From: Cordylochernes scorpioides
Lineage: Eukaryota > Arthropoda > Arachnida > Pseudoscorpiones > Chernetidae
Assembly: GCA_030710605.1 (NCBI GenBank)
Contig: CP092886.1
Coordinates: 56,478,885 to 56,542,884, forward strand
DNA: 64,000 bases
Direction of reading: 5' to 3'
Shown here: one piece after another, positions 32,094 to 43,465 of the stretch
Numbering within the stretch: position 1 is the first letter of the stretch
Layout: every line of letters starts with the position of its first letter
Translations under genes and position numbers: made by a program
Notes under the pieces: generated by a model
Databases searched by the model: none
Told to the model about the DNA's origin: nothing
The model's input: the letters and a program-made list of their open reading frames with translations, nothing else

Positions 32094-33356
32094 GTGGCGG
32101 AGATCAGCTGGGTACCTAAAGAAGAAGAACGCTCTATTAGAAGAAGCAGAAGATTACAAGGACTTACCCCCGACAACACAGCGACGATGAACAACAGAAG
32201 CGAGGCGACCACTCAGGTGAGTCCACTCTTTTGTCAGAATGTGGTGCGGAACCCTTCCATGTTCTCTGGTGAGATCAGCGAAGACCCCCAAGCCTGGCTG
32301 AAAGGTTATGAGAGAGTGGCAAGACATAACCATTGGGACGATTCGCTCAGTCTGGCTAACGTGTACTTTTATCTACACGGTACCGCTCAACGGTGGTACG
32401 AAAATAATGAGGAAAATATCCCATCGTGGGAGATATTTAAAGACCAACTAGGATCCGTATTTGGGAAGAAAGATAACCTGCGGCGTCAAGCCGAGCAAAA
32501 GCTAAAGGTGCGAGCTCAAACGAGGGGCGAAACCACTGAATTTTATATCCAAGATGTTTTGCGACTCTGCAGGGAAGTAGATGCACAGATGCCAGAAGAA
32601 GAGAGACTATCTCATCTGATGAAGGGAGTAGCAGAGGAAGTCTACCGGTATCTTCTGCCCAGAGACATAGCGACGACGGATCAGTTTATCGCAGAGTGTC
32701 GTCGCGTTGTGGCGCTCCAAGGACGACGAGTGACAGCCTCAAAATTCGAGCGCTTGCCCAATGTTACCTCGCTCGGTGACCTGGGGGACGTGACGGATCT
32801 ACAGTCTCTGATAAGGCAGATCGTTAGAGAAGAAGTGCAGCGGGCCCTAGCACCGCCACGGGAAGAACCAAGAATCTCCTCCCTTGAGGAAATAGTGAAG
32901 GAGGAAGTCGACAAAGTCCTAGCTCCCATGTCGGGATAAATACCTTCCCAATGGAATCGGCGGCGAGGTCAGCACCACGGAACTATAGAAAGAACACCTG
33001 GTATGCACCTAAGGTCGAAGCAAGTGGCTCAAGAGTCGAAGTACGGGACACTAATGAGTGGAGGACCCCCAGACGGCACGCCCGTATGCTTCCACTGTGG
33101 ACGGCCCGGCCACGTTATCCGCTATTGCCGCGACAGGAGGAGGTTACTTGATGAGAGAAGAGACGAAATGTACCAAGATCGGGCCAGGACAATGACGAAC
33201 TCCGGACGCAACAATAACTCAAACGACGCTGATCAAAGGGTCAACACCAGACGTTATCGCAGCCCCTCCCCTTTTCCTAGACGCGGAAGTTCCCCTGGTC
33301 GCAGTGCTACAAGACGAGCCAGCCAGTCTCCTCGGCGTTTACAATCGGAAAACTAA
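32094..33356 (+). pseudogene. gag: Gypsy gag polyprotein, broken frame
   Basis: Encodes the capsid and nucleocapsid that package the element's RNA. The first part (32094-32939; first ATG near 32188) has the retrotransposon capsid fold signature around DPQAWLKGYERVARHN, YLHGTAQRWYENN and FKDQLGSVFG, then a Glu/Arg-rich linker. The reading frame meets a stop at 32937-32939, and coding texture continues in another frame to about 33065, then returns to the first frame with a CCHC zinc knuckle CFHCGRPGHVIRYC and a basic Arg/Ser-rich tail to 33356. So two compensating one-base shifts lie near 32935 and 33065, the latter beside a C-run. With identical LTRs these may be assembly errors rather than mutations. 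Confidence 0.88.
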
Positions 33357-36300
33357 GAGCCGCGCCCTCAAATGGAGGTGAGGCCGCTGCACAACCTATA
33401 ATTCCTCCCCTGTCGACAGTCGTGAAAATGACGAACAACTACATTGACATTAAAGTTGAAGGCGACACAATACGGGCTCTGGTGGATTCCGGAGCCTCCT
33501 ATTCTGTTATATCCGAGCGGTTCAGAGTAGAACTGAAAAAGACGATGTTTGCCGAAACCGACGTTGTATTGAAAGTTGCTGACGATAAGGTGGTCAAATC
33601 CAAAGGACGCTGCACTTTGAAGTTGGAAGTAAATGGACATCCGGAAAACTTTGAATTCGTCGTTTTGGAAAATTGCAGTCACGATGTGATTCTAGGCTGG
33701 GATTTCTTCAAGGCGACCAACGCGGTTATCGACTGCGGTCTGGGCGAACTACAACTGGACGACCTACCAGACCTAGACGCCGAGGGTAGAGATGACGGAG
33801 TGTACGCTATCCAAGACTTCGTTATCCCCGGGAGATCGTCGCAGAGGATAAGCGTCCTCAATAGATCTCTCGTAGGAATTGTTAACATGGAGGTTACCTG
33901 TTCTAAAGAACTATTCATTCGAAAAGACGTGATATTTCCTTCTTCATTGATTGAATTTGAAGAAGGAATTGGAAAAATTTGGATAACTAACGGCGGACTT
34001 CAACCTCAAATGATTCCGAAAGGAATGAACTTGGGTAGGATGTGCGATATTGAGACGGAACACGTGTGCCTCTTGAGTGTGGAGCCGGAAAGTTTTTCAA
34101 GGGAGAGAAGAGAAGATGACCACAGCGACTACCTGTTATCTCTAATCAACCCCGATCTGCCCAAGAAAAAAAAAGAAGATTTAATGGGGCTGCTGTTGTC
34201 TTTTAAAGGAGTTTTCCTTCCCACGATGAAAAACGCAAACAAGGTACAGAACAGAGTGAAGCACAGAATTCACACCGGCGACCATCCCCCTATAAAGCAG
34301 CGCCCATATCGGGTATCTAAAAGAGAGCGAGAAATAATGCAGAAGGAAGTAGATACCATGCTTGAAAGAAAAGTAATTCAGCCATCTGAGAGTCCCTGGT
34401 CAGCCCCTGTGGTGCTGGTCAAGAAGAAAGACGGCACATGGAGATTCTGCGTGGACTTCCGGCGGCTAAATCACATCACCAAGAAAGACGTTTATCCATT
34501 GCCCCGCATTGATGACGTTCTGGATCATCTGTCATCCGCCAGGTATTACTCGACCATGGACCTGAAGACCGGGTACTGGCAGGTGGAGGTGGACGAGCGA
34601 GACCGCGAGAAGACTGCCTTTGTTACTCCGGATGGGTTGTACGAGTTCATGGTAATGCCGTTTGGATTGTGCAACGCGCCTGCCACATTCGAAAGGATGA
34701 TGGATAATGTGCTCATGGGCCTCAAGTGGAACATTTGTTTGTGCTATTTGGACGACATCGTGGTCTACTCTGATACCTTTGAGGAACATTTAGAACGTCT
34801 GTCTAAGGTTCTGAGCTGTCTTCAACAAGCGGGGCTTACAATCAATCCGGATAAATGTCTGTTTGGATCAACAAGAATAAAAATCCTGGGTCATGTGGTA
34901 GATAAGGATGGCATACAACCCGACTCCGAAAAGGTCGAAGCTATAAAGAAGTTCCCTGTACCCAAGTCCATCTGTGATATTCAAAGCTATTTAGGATTGT
35001 GCTCCTATTACAGAAGGTTTATCAAGAATTTCTCCAAAATCGCTGCTCCTCTACAAATTCTTCTGAGAAAAGATCAAAAGTTTATTTGGACACAAGAGCA
35101 AAAAGATTCATTCGAGTCCCTGAAGAAAGCTCTGATGCAGAAGCCGGTACTAGGACATTTTAAAGAAAGTGCCATCACCAAACTTCATACCGACGCCAGT
35201 AGCTACGGCTTGGGTGCTGTTCTGGTACAGATCCAGGAGAATCAAGAAAATCCTATTGCTTATGCCTCCAGAACACTTTCCAAGGCGGAAAAGAACTACT
35301 CCACCACTGAACGAGAATGCCTAGCAGTCATTTGGGCAATTGGAAAATTTCGTCCATATTTATATGGAAGGCCCTTTGAGGTTGTTTCGGACCATCATTC
35401 TTTGTGCTGGTTGGCTGGTCTGAAGGACCCTTCTGGAAGACTAGCAAGATGGGGCCCTCAAACTGCAAGATTTCGACGCAACCATCACCTATAAAAGCGG
35501 GGTCAAGCACAAAGACGCGGATTGCCTATCGAGATACCCGCTGCCAGAGTCGCCTGCTCTGACGTCGCTTACATTAGTAAGAGAACAACAGAATCTAGAT
35601 CCTGATATAACAAAAATTTCAAATGCCTTAAACCAGGGTGAAGGGGCCGAGAGATTCGAAATGAAGAACGGTCTACTCTATAAGCGTAATTTTGATCCAT
35701 TGGGTAGACGTTTGCTGTTGGTTATACCGAAGTGTATGAGACCAGATATCCTGAAGGAGTTCCACGATGTTCCGACCGCGGGCCACCTAGGTTTTGCAAG
35801 GACCTACGACAGAATAAGAAAGAGATACTTCTGGCCGGGACTTTACAACAGCGTTCGACGTTATGTCGCCCATTGCAAGGAGTGCCAGCGAAGAAAGGGA
35901 GAAAACAAACTGCCTGCTGGAAAACTAATTCCCATTAAACCCCCGTCATTTCCGTTCCAGAAAATAGGCATGGACCTGCTGGGGAGGTTTCCCCTTTCGG
36001 ACAAAGGAAATCGATGGATAATTGTATGTACAGATTATTTGACCAAATATGCAATCGCCAAAGCCCTGCCATCTGGTACGGCTGCAGAAATCGCGACTTT
36101 CATACTGGAAGAAGTAATTTTGAAGCATGGCGCTCCACGCGAAATAATAACTGACAGAGGTCGGGCCTTCATGTCTCAGATGGTCAAAGAAGTCACTTCC
36201 CGTTGCAAGATAAGCCACCTGTTCACCACTGCTTATCACCCTCAAACAAACGGATTGACAGAGAGGCTGAATAAGACCCTGGGTGACATGCTATCCATGT

Positions 36301-36887
36301 ATGTGGACGCCGAGCAGAGGGATTGGGACAGCGTTCTGCCGTATGTCATCTTTGCATACAACACGGCCCAACAAGGAAGTACCAGATTTTCTCCTTTCTT
36401 TTTGGTTCATGGTCGCGAGGCCGAGACCCTCCTTGATGTCCTGCTGCCTTACGAAGACGAAACATCGGATCATGACTTTGGAGATCAGATGGTAACCAAG
36501 GCAGAAGAAGCACGGCAGCTCGCTCGGATAAACATTTTGAGAGCCCAGGAGAATAACAAGTACCATTACGACCAGGTGCATCGATCTGTTGAGTACCGTG
36601 TTGGGGACCTCGTCTGGGTGTTCACCCCTGTTCGAAAGACAGGGTTGTCCGAGAAATTACTAAAGAAATACTTCGGGCCGTATAAGATAACGAGGAAGGT
36701 GTCGGAAGTGAATTATGAAGTGGAAGCTCTGGAACAAAGTTCAAGACGGAGGAGACGCAGCCAGAAGGACGTCGTCCATGTGCTCCGGATGAAGCCCTAC
36801 AGAGATCCTGGCCAACAGCTGGTGACCGGAGACTACAATAGCTGGGACAGCGAGGACGCTGTCGACATCCTGGAGGGAGGGCTGTGA
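33281..36887 (+). CDS. pol: Gypsy pol polyprotein, one apparent frameshift
   Basis: Retroelement replication enzymes, in the -1 frame relative to gag with a 75-base overlap (33281-33356), suggesting ribosomal frameshifting. Aspartic protease: ALVDSGASYSVIS near 33475. Reverse transcriptase: the block ending in VDFRRLN, the MPFGLCNAPATFERMMD block and the catalytic YLDDIVVYS near 34746. RNase H: KLHTDASSYGLGAVL near 35190, then a TTERECLAVIWA block. Frame breaks at a G-run near 35452 and continues in the next frame into integrase. Integrase: H-H-C-C zinc finger (GHLGFARTYDRI to HCKECQRRKGE) and D,D35E core: D in VCTDYLTK, D in IITDRGRAF, E in NGLTERLNK, then a C-terminal GDLVWVFTP domain. All catalytic residues are present. 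Stop at about 36885, inside the first bases of the 3' LTR. Confidence 0.93.
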
Positions 36888-37107
36888 AATATGAATGCAT
36901 CGCCATTTGGAAAGGATGCGCGGGGGGAGGCCCGGGAGGTGCGCGCGCAGTGGAACAGTGGGAGCATGCGCGGATGAGGTTGTGGTTGGCTGCCATTTTT
37001 GTAAACATACGGCGCTAGCTCCCGTTATTCTCTTCTTTGTAACCTTACTTTAAATAAACTATATTTAATCTCAACATCGAATTCTATTTAATTTATTCTA
37101 CTCTACA
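36883..37107 (+). repeat. 3' LTR of Gypsy element
   Basis: 225 bp, identical by eye to the 5' LTR. The pol stop codon overlaps its first bases. Followed by ATAT, the target duplication. Confidence 0.95.
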
Positions 37108-37179
37108 ATATATTTAGCTCATTAATTTTGAAAAATTATATTTATATTAGTAGTAATATACAATTTTATTTTTGTTAAA

Positions 37180-38675
37180 AAAATGCGATTCTTACACTTT
37201 AAAAACTAAAAACCTCCCCATCAAATGGATAGTTTTCCTCGCTGGGATCTTCAATGCTGCATTACGCCTGTGCTACTTCCCGAAGACATGGAAACATGCC
37301 ATTATCATAACCATTCCAAAAAAATCACCTGTCAAATCACCTGAAGATCTCAGACCAATCAACCTTCTCTCTACCATCGGTAAGGTATACGAGAGAATCG
37401 TTCTTCGCAGATTGCAGTCATACATGGATTCTATTAACTTTATCATTCCTCAACAATTTGGATTCAGAAAAGGACACTCCACAACCCACCAGCTAATCAC
37501 AGTAATAGACTACATCCAAATAAGAAAGTCCCACAAGGAGGCAGTAGGTGCTGTTTTTCTAGACTTAACCAAAGCCTTTGATAGAGTATGGCATGATGGC
37601 TTGATAGCAAAAATAACAAAAAATCAATTTCCAAGGGATTTTATCAAATTCTTGAAAAACTATCTCCAGGACAGAACCTTTTCAATTAAGCAAGGGAATT
37701 ATATAACCACGGCAAAACCAACCCAGATTGGAGTCCCTCAAGGCTCTATCCTTGGACCCTACCTATTCAACATCTACATCAACGATTTCCCTCCACATCC
37801 AAAATGTCAAATAAAACTTTTTGCAGATGACGCAGCAATTTTATCAAACTCCAAATCAATAGGAATAATAACTACACAACTCCAAAATTACATAAACAGT
37901 ATAACCAAATGGTGCAATGATTGGAAATTAGACATCAACCCAAAAAAGTCTCAGGCAATAATTTTTCCTCCACTAGACAATAAAAATTCAAGCCACAATC
38001 CATCCTGAAGGTAAACCAGAGCCCTATTAACTGGACTGACAGCGTTAAATATCTTGGAGTTACCTTAGACTCCAAGTTGAAATTCAACATGCATGTCAAA
38101 ATATCATAAAGAAAGCAAAAATCGCCAAAATAACATTATCAAGCCTGTTCAACTATAGAAGCAAATTGACTACAAAACAAAAGTTTACTCTATACAGAAG
38201 TTGTATCCTCCCGATAGTAACACACGCACTCCCAGTTTGGTGCAAATATATTACAGCCACAGACAAAAATAGGATAAACGCATTCATGAGAATCTGCCTT
38301 CGGACAAGTATAGGAGCTCCATTCAACCTATCAAACAAGATACTGAAGGAGGACTTAAACCAACCCGATCTAGAAGATATGTACCAAACTTCCGTTAAGA
38401 AATTATACCTTCAAATGCAAAACTCAAATATAATACAACCATACAAGATAGTCTACAAAATAAAGGAGATATCAATCCCCGATTCCGACAACCCGGCCCT
38501 GACACTTAGTCAAGAGCTCATCGCCCAACAGCTGCCCTCCTGCAAGGCCTAGGGGGACCACTTCTACTCCACCAACTCGCCATGTGTAAATAGCCAGGAC
38601 AAGGTGACTCGCGAGCTGTGCTCGAATGTAACACCTGTAAATTGAGACGAAATAAAAAAAAAATAAAAAATGCGT
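37180..38675 (+). mobile_element. 5'-truncated Jockey LINE
   Basis: Nearly identical to the 3' 1.5 kb of the element at 55322-59336 (opposite strand). Homology starts at about 37205 and ends in a poly-A tail (38651-38668). The flanks share 'aaaaaatgcg' (about 37177-37186 and 38662-38671), a probable target duplication, though ~17 bp of unmatched filler lies before the homology starts. Confidence 0.9.
37205..38552 (+). pseudogene. Jockey LINE reverse transcriptase fragment
   Basis: 37172-38008 is an open RT frame: PIKWIVFLAGIFNAAL, then KKSPVKSPEDLRPINLLST (RT motif 1-2), QQFGFRKGHST, FLDLTKAFDRVWH (motif A with catalytic D), GVPQGSILGPYLFNIYIND (motif B) and IKLFADDAAIL (motif C, the catalytic DD). 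It stops at NPS near 38008; the post-RT domain resumes in another frame at 38030 (DSVKYLGVTLDSKLKF) and is broken again at about 38100 before 38166-38552. The lesion at 38008 is shared with the 55-kb copy. Endonuclease and ORF1 are absent through truncation. Confidence 0.92.
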
Positions 38676-38679
38676 GAGA

Positions 38680-38990
38680 GGGCAGTGTGGTTGAAGGTTT
38701 TGTATAGAGACGCTTATAGTGTTCTCTTCGTATTTTATCCGTGTCTGGTGATCTCTTCGCATTCCCTGTGTAACCCTGGTCCGATCCCTACCTAAGCAGC
38801 AATAAAGATAAGTACTGTTTTTTTTTTTAAATTTTATTTAACAAATTGTGATTTATTATTTACCTTTTTTTTGTTGTACTCTTAAGTGTACGCTTTTTGT
38901 GTGTTTAGTTACTATCACTTTAGCTCATAGTTTATTGCATTTTGTGTTAACCCGTACAAAGTAACTTTTTGTCAATATAAATATATATAT
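38680..38990 (+). repeat. LTR-like unit, second copy
   Basis: Diverged copy of 2430-2825, lacking the TATA part: the Jockey insertion borders it on the left. Shares 'gtgtctggtgatctc', 'aataaagataagtact' and the tail ending TTGTCA. Followed by a (TA)n run. Confidence 0.5.
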
Positions 38991-39239
38991 ATATATATAT
39001 TTATAAAAACTAAAAATATTTTTTGCATAAAAATGAACCAATAAACTGTATTTTTATCTTTATTCCACTTTTTAAAAGGTAAATAAATATCAATTTTTAA
39101 TTATCAAAATTATAATATTATTTGTATATAAGCCAATATATCTTAATCTTTCTCCACTTTTATTTCAATCTCTTTATTTTTATAAATCCTCCAGAAGAAT
39201 CTTATACATGACTATAAAATGTTTTAATAAAGTCTTTGT

Positions 39240-39900
39240 GTTGTAGCAGTGCGACCAAGTTACCCCCCAAGCAACCCCCCTCCTAACCCAAAGATTAGAA
39301 TAACGTCAATCAAAATAAGTGGGGTAACCGAATGGTCTGATTTTAAGAGATGGAATTATCAATTGCAAAAACTCAAAACCAGAATTCTACACATCTGGGC
39401 GCCACATCAACGTCCAGACTGACTCCGTGGCGGATTACCGCACAGTAGTCAAAAGTGGGTGGAAGAAAGAAACTACACGACAACAAGAATAAAATAGTAG
39501 TCGTCAGAGTTCTTGATCTTTGCATCATGATCTCTACAAGAGGACATGGAAAATAAAGTATTCGAGTTGACAACAATTTTGAGACTACGCAAAGCAGGAA
39601 CAGATGAGGAACTCCCACTCATCCAAGTAACTCGTCCTAAAACGGCCAAGAACAAAGAAATATACAACAACACGGACATATGCGATATGAAGTGCAGAGT
39701 CATGGCCTACAGGACTCCCAAAGGTCCAGGTCAATGTCAGAATTGCCAAAATTTTGGTCACTCAAAATTTGAATCCAGAGAAATGCCTAAATGAGTCAAG
39801 TGCGGAGAGAACAATTTCACAGCTATTACCAACGATATGCGCAAATTTCCAGGGATAGCATACAGCGAATTGGTGTGGCTGTCAATCATTCAAAAGATAA
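39240..39900 (+). pseudogene. Jockey-type ORF1 (gag-like) fragment
   Basis: Plus-strand frames read as the nucleic-acid-binding ORF1 of a Jockey LINE: a Pro-rich stretch near 39258-39290, then 39546-39794 with LPLIQVTRPKTAKNKEIYN, a GPGQCQNCQNFGHS zinc knuckle and, after a stop, a VKCGENN block that is the start of the second knuckle. Cysteines of both knuckles are partly lost. Diverged from the ORF1 at 58-59 kb, so an older family member. No ORF2 follows; the sequence fades near 39900. Confidence 0.7.
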
Positions 39901-40129
39901 ATAAATACATATGATAATTTAAACCAATAACCCTATATTATGTAATACGATTGTCATGTTGTATATAGAACTAATTGCAGATTTATAACTAATTATATGC
40001 ATAATTGACATGTCTCCTTGCATCACCAAATGTAATGTACTGAGGATAAATAAATAAAACTATATAATAGATTAAAAGCCAAGTTAAAAGCAAGATTGAG
40101 AGATCACAAAGTAACTTCTAAAGATAGAT

Positions 40130-40650
40130 TGTTAGCCGACAGGTAGGCGCCAGACTCGAATAACAGCGACACGTGCCGTGTCTCGAGTAGCAGCGACACG
40201 TGCCGTGATGCAATTCTCTTTGTCGGAGAGGTAGTATAAATAAGACCGGCCTTAGCGACAGTTAGGACAGTTCCCCATCAGCGCGTCGCCGGCTGTCTCC
40301 AAGTTCCACCTCATTTCACCATGTAGTCAGTAAGAAACGCTACTCCTATCTCCATCTTTGCTTTTGGCTCAACTTTTTAATCTATTCAAGGAACTTTCTT
40401 TCAACTGTGTCGCTTCGTTTTGTGTGTGTGGACATCCCAGCTTTTCCACTCTGCCTCGACCACGACTGCCTGTACTTTGTGAGAACTGTTAAAGGTCCTA
40501 CAAGGTGCAGAGAGGCACTGGAAAACTCTCCACCCCTGACTGTCCCTCGCGGTTACTACAGGTTTGACCCTCGGTTGCCACAACTTATAGCGAGAGTCGA
40601 CGAGGTTCTACAACAGGCTTACCAAACCTCAACACAATATTACAGCTAGT
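40130..40650 (+). promoter_or_regulatory. TATA promoter-like segment with small ORF
   Basis: Two CACGTG E-boxes in repeated 'agcgacacgtgccgtg' (about 40169 and 40193) precede a TATA box (tataaata, 40235-40242) at a sensible distance from an initiator-like 'acagtt' near 40258. An ATG at 40321 is followed at once by TAG; a donor-like CA|GTAAGA follows at 40330 and an acceptor at 40390, giving a possible 61-bp intron. The open frame after it (to 40649) ends RVDEVLQQAYQTSTQYYS with no known domain, and the phases do not join to that ATG. Could be a decayed small secreted-protein gene or an LTR. Confidence 0.3.
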
Positions 40651-41069
40651 CGACCAGAACCCCAACGTATTATTACAGAGAGTCGACAGGATCTCAACAC
40701 ATTATTACATACATCTCAAATCATAAGAATCCTTTCCTTAAATGGGCAAAAATAGTAATTCAAGGCACAAAATAACGTAAAATTACCTCAAACCACAGAA
40801 ACCTTGTAAATAAACGAAGACACTGCAAATGAGATGAAAATGTATATACGTATTCCTCATTGTAAACATTATGTCATAGGTTGCTATTTTTGAATGGTAC
40901 GTAATAAAGGTATTTTTAACTGGAACTGGTCTCATATGTCTGTCTGAAGCGTGGCTGATATTCGCCAACTGATTGGTTCCCTACCCTTAATCAGCCAATC
41001 AGCGTTTCTTCATCTCCGAGACGTTAACCCTCGAACATAAAATCGCGGGTTCGATTCTAGGAAATGCTG

Positions 41070-41400
41070 TATATTATTTTTGGTAACATTAAAATATTTT
41101 AATTTTTGTTATTCTATATTTCTGTACTATTATAAACAAATGTGTATGTAAGTTATATTTATGAATTATTCTACTCTATTAGAGGCTTATTTATTATTTG
41201 TATTATGAGAATATTGTGTGTGACACACTTGATCTCCTTATTTTGTTAAGGAAATATTTTAACAGAGTGAGAATTAATTTAATTATTATAATTAATTAAT
41301 TAATTATTAAATTTAATTTATAATTAAAATAATTGTATCGACTTATTTTAGGTTTAATTATTCTTCAAATGTCCCTCTGCATGTGTGCGACGGAATAATG
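41070..41400. other. No gene seen
   Basis: Very AT-rich, with an (ATTA)n run near 41280-41310. A B-box-like 'ggttcgattctagg' lies just before, at 41048. Confidence 0.45.
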
Positions 41401-41419
41401 CTTTCTAAACATATAAGTT

Positions 41420-41600
41420 CGTGGTTGGCGTTTCTTTTTGATTTATCAAGAAAATATCAGGGAACAGGCTAAATCAAGGTTTAGTTGATTTCTGTTCCAT
41501 TAGATGGCGCTCTGCCATCTAAAAAGCTCATGCGAGTGTGGTTCAGGATATGCCTTTTTTGATTGTAATACCAATACCTGACCTTTTTGTATTGTTTTAT
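41420..41600 (+). repeat. Half-copy of hammerhead/CTCF-motif family
   Basis: 'gttcgtggttggc' (edge of the hammerhead), 'gatttatcaag', 'atatcagggaacaggct', CCATTAGATGGCGCT (41497-41511) and 'caggatatgcc'. Confidence 0.75.
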
Positions 41601-41704
41601 TTTAAATTATTTTTTCACAGGCGTAGATTGTATGGACATTTCACAAAATACATTATAATTTATTTTTATTAGGGAAACTTCAATGATGTTTTTAAGACTG
41701 GCGG

Positions 41705-41810
41705 TCTGCTTTTCACATGTGTAGACATGTGGTGAACTTACAGTAAAAGCTGTCGCCTACGTCTACCATCATGACCTATACCACATGTACTAGGGATAAG
41801 CAAAAAAAAG
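41705..41810 (+). mobile_element. tRNA-SINE 3' fragment
   Basis: Matches the tail-side part of the SINE ('cttttcacatgtgtagaca', 'acagtaaaagc-gtcgc', 'actagggataagca') and ends in an A-run. The head is missing. Confidence 0.75.
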
Positions 41811-42234
41811 ACTGGCGGTTGCTCTAGAGTGTTCGTTAAATTAGCCAATTTCCAACTACTACTTTCGATATAATAATTTTATTAATGACGTTAGAACTTT
41901 TTCTTTTTTTTTTACATTTCAAAACCTTCTTAACTTTCTCCTCTCTTTTAATGCTTTTTAACATACTTCTAGACCCCACACACTTAGAATAGCGAAAATG
42001 TTCACACCTGCTCAATCTCCATGACAATGCAAATGTAAACATTTTCAGCTCTCTAGATGGCTGAACATATATACCGTATAAAACTGCGCACAGCTAATAA
42101 ATAAAGAAAGGGGAACGATATTTTATCAAATAAAAAATTAAAGGAAAAAAAAAGGTGAAAAATATCGAAAACAATGGCCACTTTTTAGATCCCACCTTAA
42201 AACTATAGGATTGTAATTCAAACAGGATTATGAA

Positions 42235-42475
42235 GCGTCGACTGGGCAAGCAACAAGTCACTGGACCCGTGGGAGGGTATGGTGTAATGGCGACTGGTTA
42301 CAAGAGAGCCACAGCCACTAGACTTCCGAAAGAGCGCATTGGACTCTCCGCTTATTCAGCTAGGTAGATGGAGACGGACTGTACGTCCAGGGGACGTGAC
42401 CTGGTCGTTCCTCCATCCCAACAACCCGCTCCATATGGAAACGTATGATGTGAACTTCGCTGACAGTTCGGGAAA
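42235..42475. other. GC-richer segment of unknown origin
   Basis: No domain in any frame. It is followed at about 42485-42560 by sequence resembling the 3' flank of the possible exon at 9.5 kb ('attgacaatt' and 'ttattgaca-cttgtcaa'), so the two loci may share an element end. Confidence 0.3.
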
Positions 42476-42589
42476 AAAGATTTAGACAATTGACAATTAA
42501 AATAATTTTATTGACATCTTGTCAATACATGAAAAAGTGCACAGTATTCGCTATTTAAAAAATATAATTATATATATTAAAAAACAAAG

Positions 42590-42975
42590 TAGGCATATAT
42601 TGGCCAGGAGCACATGTGCTTTACAGTAGGCAGAGCGCCATCTGGTGGAACAGAAATCAACTAAACATTGATTTAGCCTGTTCCCTGATATTTGGCCAAC
42701 CCAATTTCTTGATAAATAAAGAAAAGCCATCCACGAACGCGTTCCGCGCTGTTGGCGCTCGTCAGCGTGGAGTAGGCTGTACCACCGCGACCAAAAATAT
42801 TTTTGGTCCCAGTGGCTACCCGAAAAACCAAGAAATGGGTATTTAAGGCCAAATTTGCGTAAATACGCTATAACACATGAATTATATATATATGGCGCTC
42901 TGCCATCTAAAAAGCACATGTGCTCGTGGTCAGGAAATGCCTTTTTTATTTTTAATATCAACACCTGACCCATTA
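42590..42975. repeat. Hammerhead-family palindrome
   Basis: Left arm with CTCF-like motif (42634-42648, minus) and 'tttggccaacccaatttctt'; centre with hammerhead and 'ccaaaaatatttttgg'; right arm 'ggcgctctgccatct' and 'gtggtcaggaaatgcc'. The central block matches 20850-20960 in reverse complement. Confidence 0.85.
42731..42770 (-). ncRNA. Hammerhead motif with core mutation
   Basis: Minus strand: CCACG, CTGACGA, stem II GCGC/GCGC around CAACA, then GGAAC in place of GAAAC, GCGTT and CGTGG. The change in the invariant GAAA should cripple cleavage. Confidence 0.65.
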
Positions 42976-43179
42976 TCTTTTATTTTTTTCTATTGTTTTT
43001 TCATATATATATATATATGCATATATATATGTATCATACTATGTACAATTAACATGGTGTTTCTGCCACCGCTCTCTTAGAGTGGCCGCAACTACACGTG
43101 AGTGGCACGAGTCATTTAAATCAGAAATTAATATAAGGTTTTCCAAAAGTTTGTGTTTCTTATTACTAGGCGAATAATA

Positions 43180-43465
43180 TAATTACGGCGAATACATAAT
43201 AATACATACTATAATAACGTATAGAATCAATAAGGATAAGTTTCTTTATTTGTAAAATCAATTCGAGCTTTCGGGCGCAAGCAGCCCTTCTACAGGAATA
43301 TCCAAAGGATATACAAGACCAAAGCAAAATACCATCTATATGTGTACATACAAGTCTAATTGAAATTATTTCCAATATTCCTGTAGAAGGGCTGCTTGCG
43401 CCCGAAAGCTCGAATTGATTTTACAAATAAAGAAACTTATCCTTTTTGATTCTATACGTTATTAT
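43180..43465. repeat. Long palindrome with ~90-bp arms
   Basis: Arms about 43195-43305 and 43375-43463 are inverted copies, including 'cgagctttcgggcgcaagc' facing its complement. Each arm holds a stem-loop GGGC..GCCC followed by CGAAAGC, preceded by CTGTAGA: hammerhead-like layout with a non-canonical box. The spacer contains 'atatccaaaggatat'. Confidence 0.85.

Larger units (their letters stand above)
31867..37107 (+). mobile_element. Full-length Gypsy-type LTR retrotransposon
   Basis: Two 225-bp LTRs (31867-32091 and 36883-37107) that I read as identical base for base, flanked by a 4-bp duplication ATAT. The order gag, protease, reverse transcriptase, RNase H, integrase is the Gypsy/Metaviridae order; there is no envelope-like ORF. 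A purine tract 'ggagggagggc' directly precedes the 3' LTR and serves as second-strand primer. The primer-binding site begins just after the 5' LTR at about 32093 (TGGCGG). Identical LTRs mean a very recent insertion; apparent frameshifts in gag and pol are discussed separately. Confidence 0.97.

Noticed and set aside
33368..36581. Minus-strand ORFs across the Gypsy element
   Set aside because: Antisense shadows of pol.
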